Assembly: GCA_023421075.1 (NCBI GenBank)
Contig: JAEZUM010000058.1
Coordinates: 35,097 to 99,096 of the forward strand
DNA from: Bacillota bacterium
GTDB lineage: Bacteria > Bacillota > Clostridia > Lachnospirales > Lachnospiraceae
Length of the DNA: 64,000 bases
Direction: 5' to 3'
Made by a program: the position numbers and the translations under genes. Numbering within the stretch: position 1 is the first letter of the stretch; every line of letters begins with the position of its first letter. Below the pieces are notes generated by a model, which saw only the letters and a list, made by a program, of their open reading frames with translations, did not search any database and was not told the origin of the DNA. Of the stretch, positions 62,327 through 64,000 are shown one piece after another.

Positions 62327-63589
62327 ATGAAAAAACCATTTGTTACTTTAGAACAGCTTCAGGAAATAACAAAGACATACCCAACCCCCTTTCATATCTA
62401 TGATGAAAAAGGCATTCGTGAAAATGCAAGAAAGCTGAATAAGGCTTTTGCATGGAACAAAGGCTTTAAAGAATATTTTGCAGTAAAAGCAACACCAAAT
62501 CCTTATATCATCAATATACTAAAAGAGGAAGGCTGCGGTTTGGATTGTTCCTCTATGACAGAGCTTATGATGGCAGAAGCATTGCATTGTCAGGGAGAGG
62601 ATATCATGTTTTCTTCCAATGCTACTCCCGCAGAGGAATTTGTAAAAGCGGCTGAGCTGAATGCAGTCATTAACCTGGATGATTATACCCATATTGATTA
62701 TCTGGAGAAAATCGTTGGAATTCCGGAGACAATCTGTTGTCGTTATAATCCCGGTGGTGTGTTTAAGACGGCGAACGGAATTATGGACAATCCGGGCGAT
62801 GCGAAATATGGCTTCACAAAGGAGCAGCTGATTGACGGCTTTAAGCGATTGAAGGAAAAAGGCGCGAAGCAATTTGGTATTCATTCCTTCCTTGCAAGTA
62901 ATACAGCCAGCAATGAATATTATCCTACCCTGGCGGGTATTTTATTTGAACTGGCAGTGGAGCTTCGTGATAAGACCGGAGTACAAATTAAATTCATCAA
63001 TCTCTCCGGCGGTGTAGGCATTCCATATAAACCGCATGCGAAGGCAAATGATATTATGGAAATCGGTGAAGGCGTTCGTAAGGCATTTGAGGAGATTCTG
63101 GTTCCCGCCGGAATGGGCGATGTAGCAATCTATACCGAGCTTGGACGTTACATGCTGGCACCCTATGGACATCTTGTCGCTAAGGCAATTCACGAGAAGC
63201 ATATTTATAAGGAATACATCGGTCTGGATGCTTGTGCTGTGAATCTGATGAGACCTGCTATGTATGGAGCTTATCACCACATCACTGTCATGGGCAAAGA
63301 AAATGAGCCCTGCGACCATAAGTATGATGTCACCGGTTCTCTTTGTGAAAACAATGATAAATTTGCAATTGACCGTATGTTACCTAAGATTGATATCGGA
63401 GACTTCCTTGTAATACACGACACAGGTGCTCATGGATTTGCGATGGGTTATAACTATAACGGTAAATTGAAGTCTGCGGAGCTACTTCTGAAAGAAGATA
63501 ATACGGTTCAGCTGATCCGCAGAGCGGAGACGCCGAAGGATTATTTTGCAACCTTTGATTTTACAGATATCTTTGAGGGTGTTGAATAA
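62327..63589 (+). CDS. lysA: Diaminopimelate decarboxylase
   Basis: 420 residues, fold-type III PLP enzyme. PLP lysine is Lys54 in YFAVKATPNP; NLSGGVGIPY is the glycine-rich phosphate loop, and GSLCENNDKFA supplies the active-site Cys from the partner subunit. It makes lysine from meso-diaminopimelate. AGGAGG precedes the ATG. Other ornithine/arginine decarboxylases share this fold, but the CENND motif supports LysA. Confidence 0.87.
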   Translation: MKKPFVTLEQLQEITKTYPTPFHIYDEKGIRENARKLNKAFAWNKGFKEYFAVKATPNPYIINILKEEGCGLDCSSMTELMMAEALHCQGEDIMFSSNATPAEEFVKAAELNAVINLDDYTHIDYLEKIVGIPETICCRYNPGGVFKTANGIMDNPGDAKYGFTKEQLIDGFKRLKEKGAKQFGIHSFLASNTASNEYYPTLAGILFELAVELRDKTGVQIKFINLSGGVGIPYKPHAKANDIMEIGEGVRKAFEEILVPAGMGDVAIYTELGRYMLAPYGHLVAKAIHEKHIYKEYIGLDACAVNLMRPAMYGAYHHITVMGKENEPCDHKYDVTGSLCENNDKFAIDRMLPKIDIGDFLVIHDTGAHGFAMGYNYNGKLKSAELLLKEDNTVQLIRRAETPKDYFATFDFTDIFEGVE

Positions 63590-63780
63590 TTCTTAAATAG
63601 CCGATATAAAATATGTTATTCCTATATACTTGATAAATTAGGAAAAGATCGATTTTGTTATTAAAATGCTTGCGGTTATTATTCGTAAAACAATAGAATA
63701 TTTTCGATGAATAGAAGATAAGATATATAAAACGTAGAGAGCATTTATAATAAAAACAATCAAACAACCAGGATCAAATT

Positions 63781-63809
63781 TGAGTGAGAATTATGATAAT
63801 TCTCACTCA
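63781..63809 (+). terminator. Near-perfect 29-bp palindrome between lysA and greA
   Basis: TGAGTGAGAATTAT (63781-63794) and ATAATTCTCACTCA (63796-63809) form a 14-bp dyad. Few T follow, so it may be a weak terminator or protein-binding site. No gene is seen in the rest of 63590-63960. Confidence 0.5.
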
Positions 63810-63878
63810 GATATTTATGCTTGCCGGATAAGGTCACAGACGCGCACCTTCGGCAGGTATATTGGTTGGTGAATAAGG

Positions 63879-63907
63879 TTGACAATGTACAGTTGATACG
63901 ATATAAT
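63879..63907 (+). promoter_or_regulatory. Perfect sigma-A promoter for greA
   Basis: TTGACA (63879-63884), 17 bp, TATAAT (63902-63907): exact consensus, about 55 bases before the start codon. Confidence 0.85.
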
Positions 63908-63960
63908 ACTTTGAATGTATTGTATATTGTATAAAAAGCAATATGGAGGAAGGGTGTTTT

Positions 63961-64000
63961 ATGGTAGAAAAAAAGAACATATTGACTTATGAGGGATTAC
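63961..64000 (+). CDS. greA: Start of a GreA-type transcription elongation factor (truncated)
   Basis: Only 13 codons are in the window: MVEKKNILTYEGL. This matches the N-terminus typical of clostridial GreA, which rescues backtracked RNA polymerase. GGAGGAAGGG and a consensus promoter precede it. The call rests on few residues. Confidence 0.6.
   Translation, partial: MVEKKNILTYEGL

Overview
The window reads as a chromosomal segment of a low-GC Gram-positive anaerobe, most likely a clostridial species of the Lachnospiraceae type. This is an inference from gene content and style: strong purine-rich ribosome binding sites, TTGACA/TATAAT promoters, and clostridial-looking lysA, uvrA and gal genes. 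I see no rRNA, tRNA, phage, transposase or CRISPR array. Most genes are ordinary chromosomal ones, with accessory islands between them.

Layout. 1-6041: partial L-asparaginase (-), an MFS transporter behind a repeat-rich promoter, a TPR membrane protein plus M50-like peptidase pair, and a GH3 glycosidase (-). 6270-9415: AraC regulator, a small secreted protein downstream of a Fur-box-like site, and a MATE pump (-). 9759-16056: a signalling cluster (GAF histidine kinase, REC-HDOD, REC-PucR/CdaR-type HTH, Hpt) ending in a cheW fragment joined to a headless chemoreceptor, apparently a deletion scar. 16243-18321: second MATE pump and an unknown protein. 18475-23462: AraC/GyrI-type regulator facing a nucleotidyltransferase plus UvrA-paralogue operon, with a paired direct-repeat operator between them.

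23864-30395 is the most interesting part: NDH-2 fused to a DoxX-like membrane domain, a polyprenyl diphosphate synthase, a UbiA prenyltransferase, a lipoprotein with two FMN-type repeats, and ApbE flavin transferase. This is the gene set expected for flavin-based extracellular electron transfer, as described in Listeria. The outer loop of the NDH-2 fusion carries two ApbE-type target motifs (DAVSSAT and DATSGAT), so the dehydrogenase may itself be flavinylated outside the membrane. No eetA/eetB or ribU homologue is seen here.

30408-39152: two membrane proteins (-), a DhaL-DegV fusion (-), Lrp and ArsR regulators, and the galK-galE-galT Leloir genes. 39404-43600: DUF2249, shikimate kinase, fRMsr, DUF3006 and MBL hydrolase, a repeat-rich 480-bp gap, ThpR and a DUF188 protein. 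43732-49415: uvrB, uvrA and a YfbR-type nucleotidase. 49522-52552: XRE/DUF5680 regulator, AlkZ-like protein and a secreted protein. 52830-56693: guaA (-), an Hpt-like protein lacking its histidine, HPr (-) and araD. 56955-61152: topoisomerase IV genes (-). 61607-64000: PHP phosphoesterase, lysA, and the start of greA.

Several convergent gene junctions carry unusually long nested hairpins rather than simple terminators. Start codons were moved from the longest frame wherever a ribosome binding site clearly favoured an internal start.
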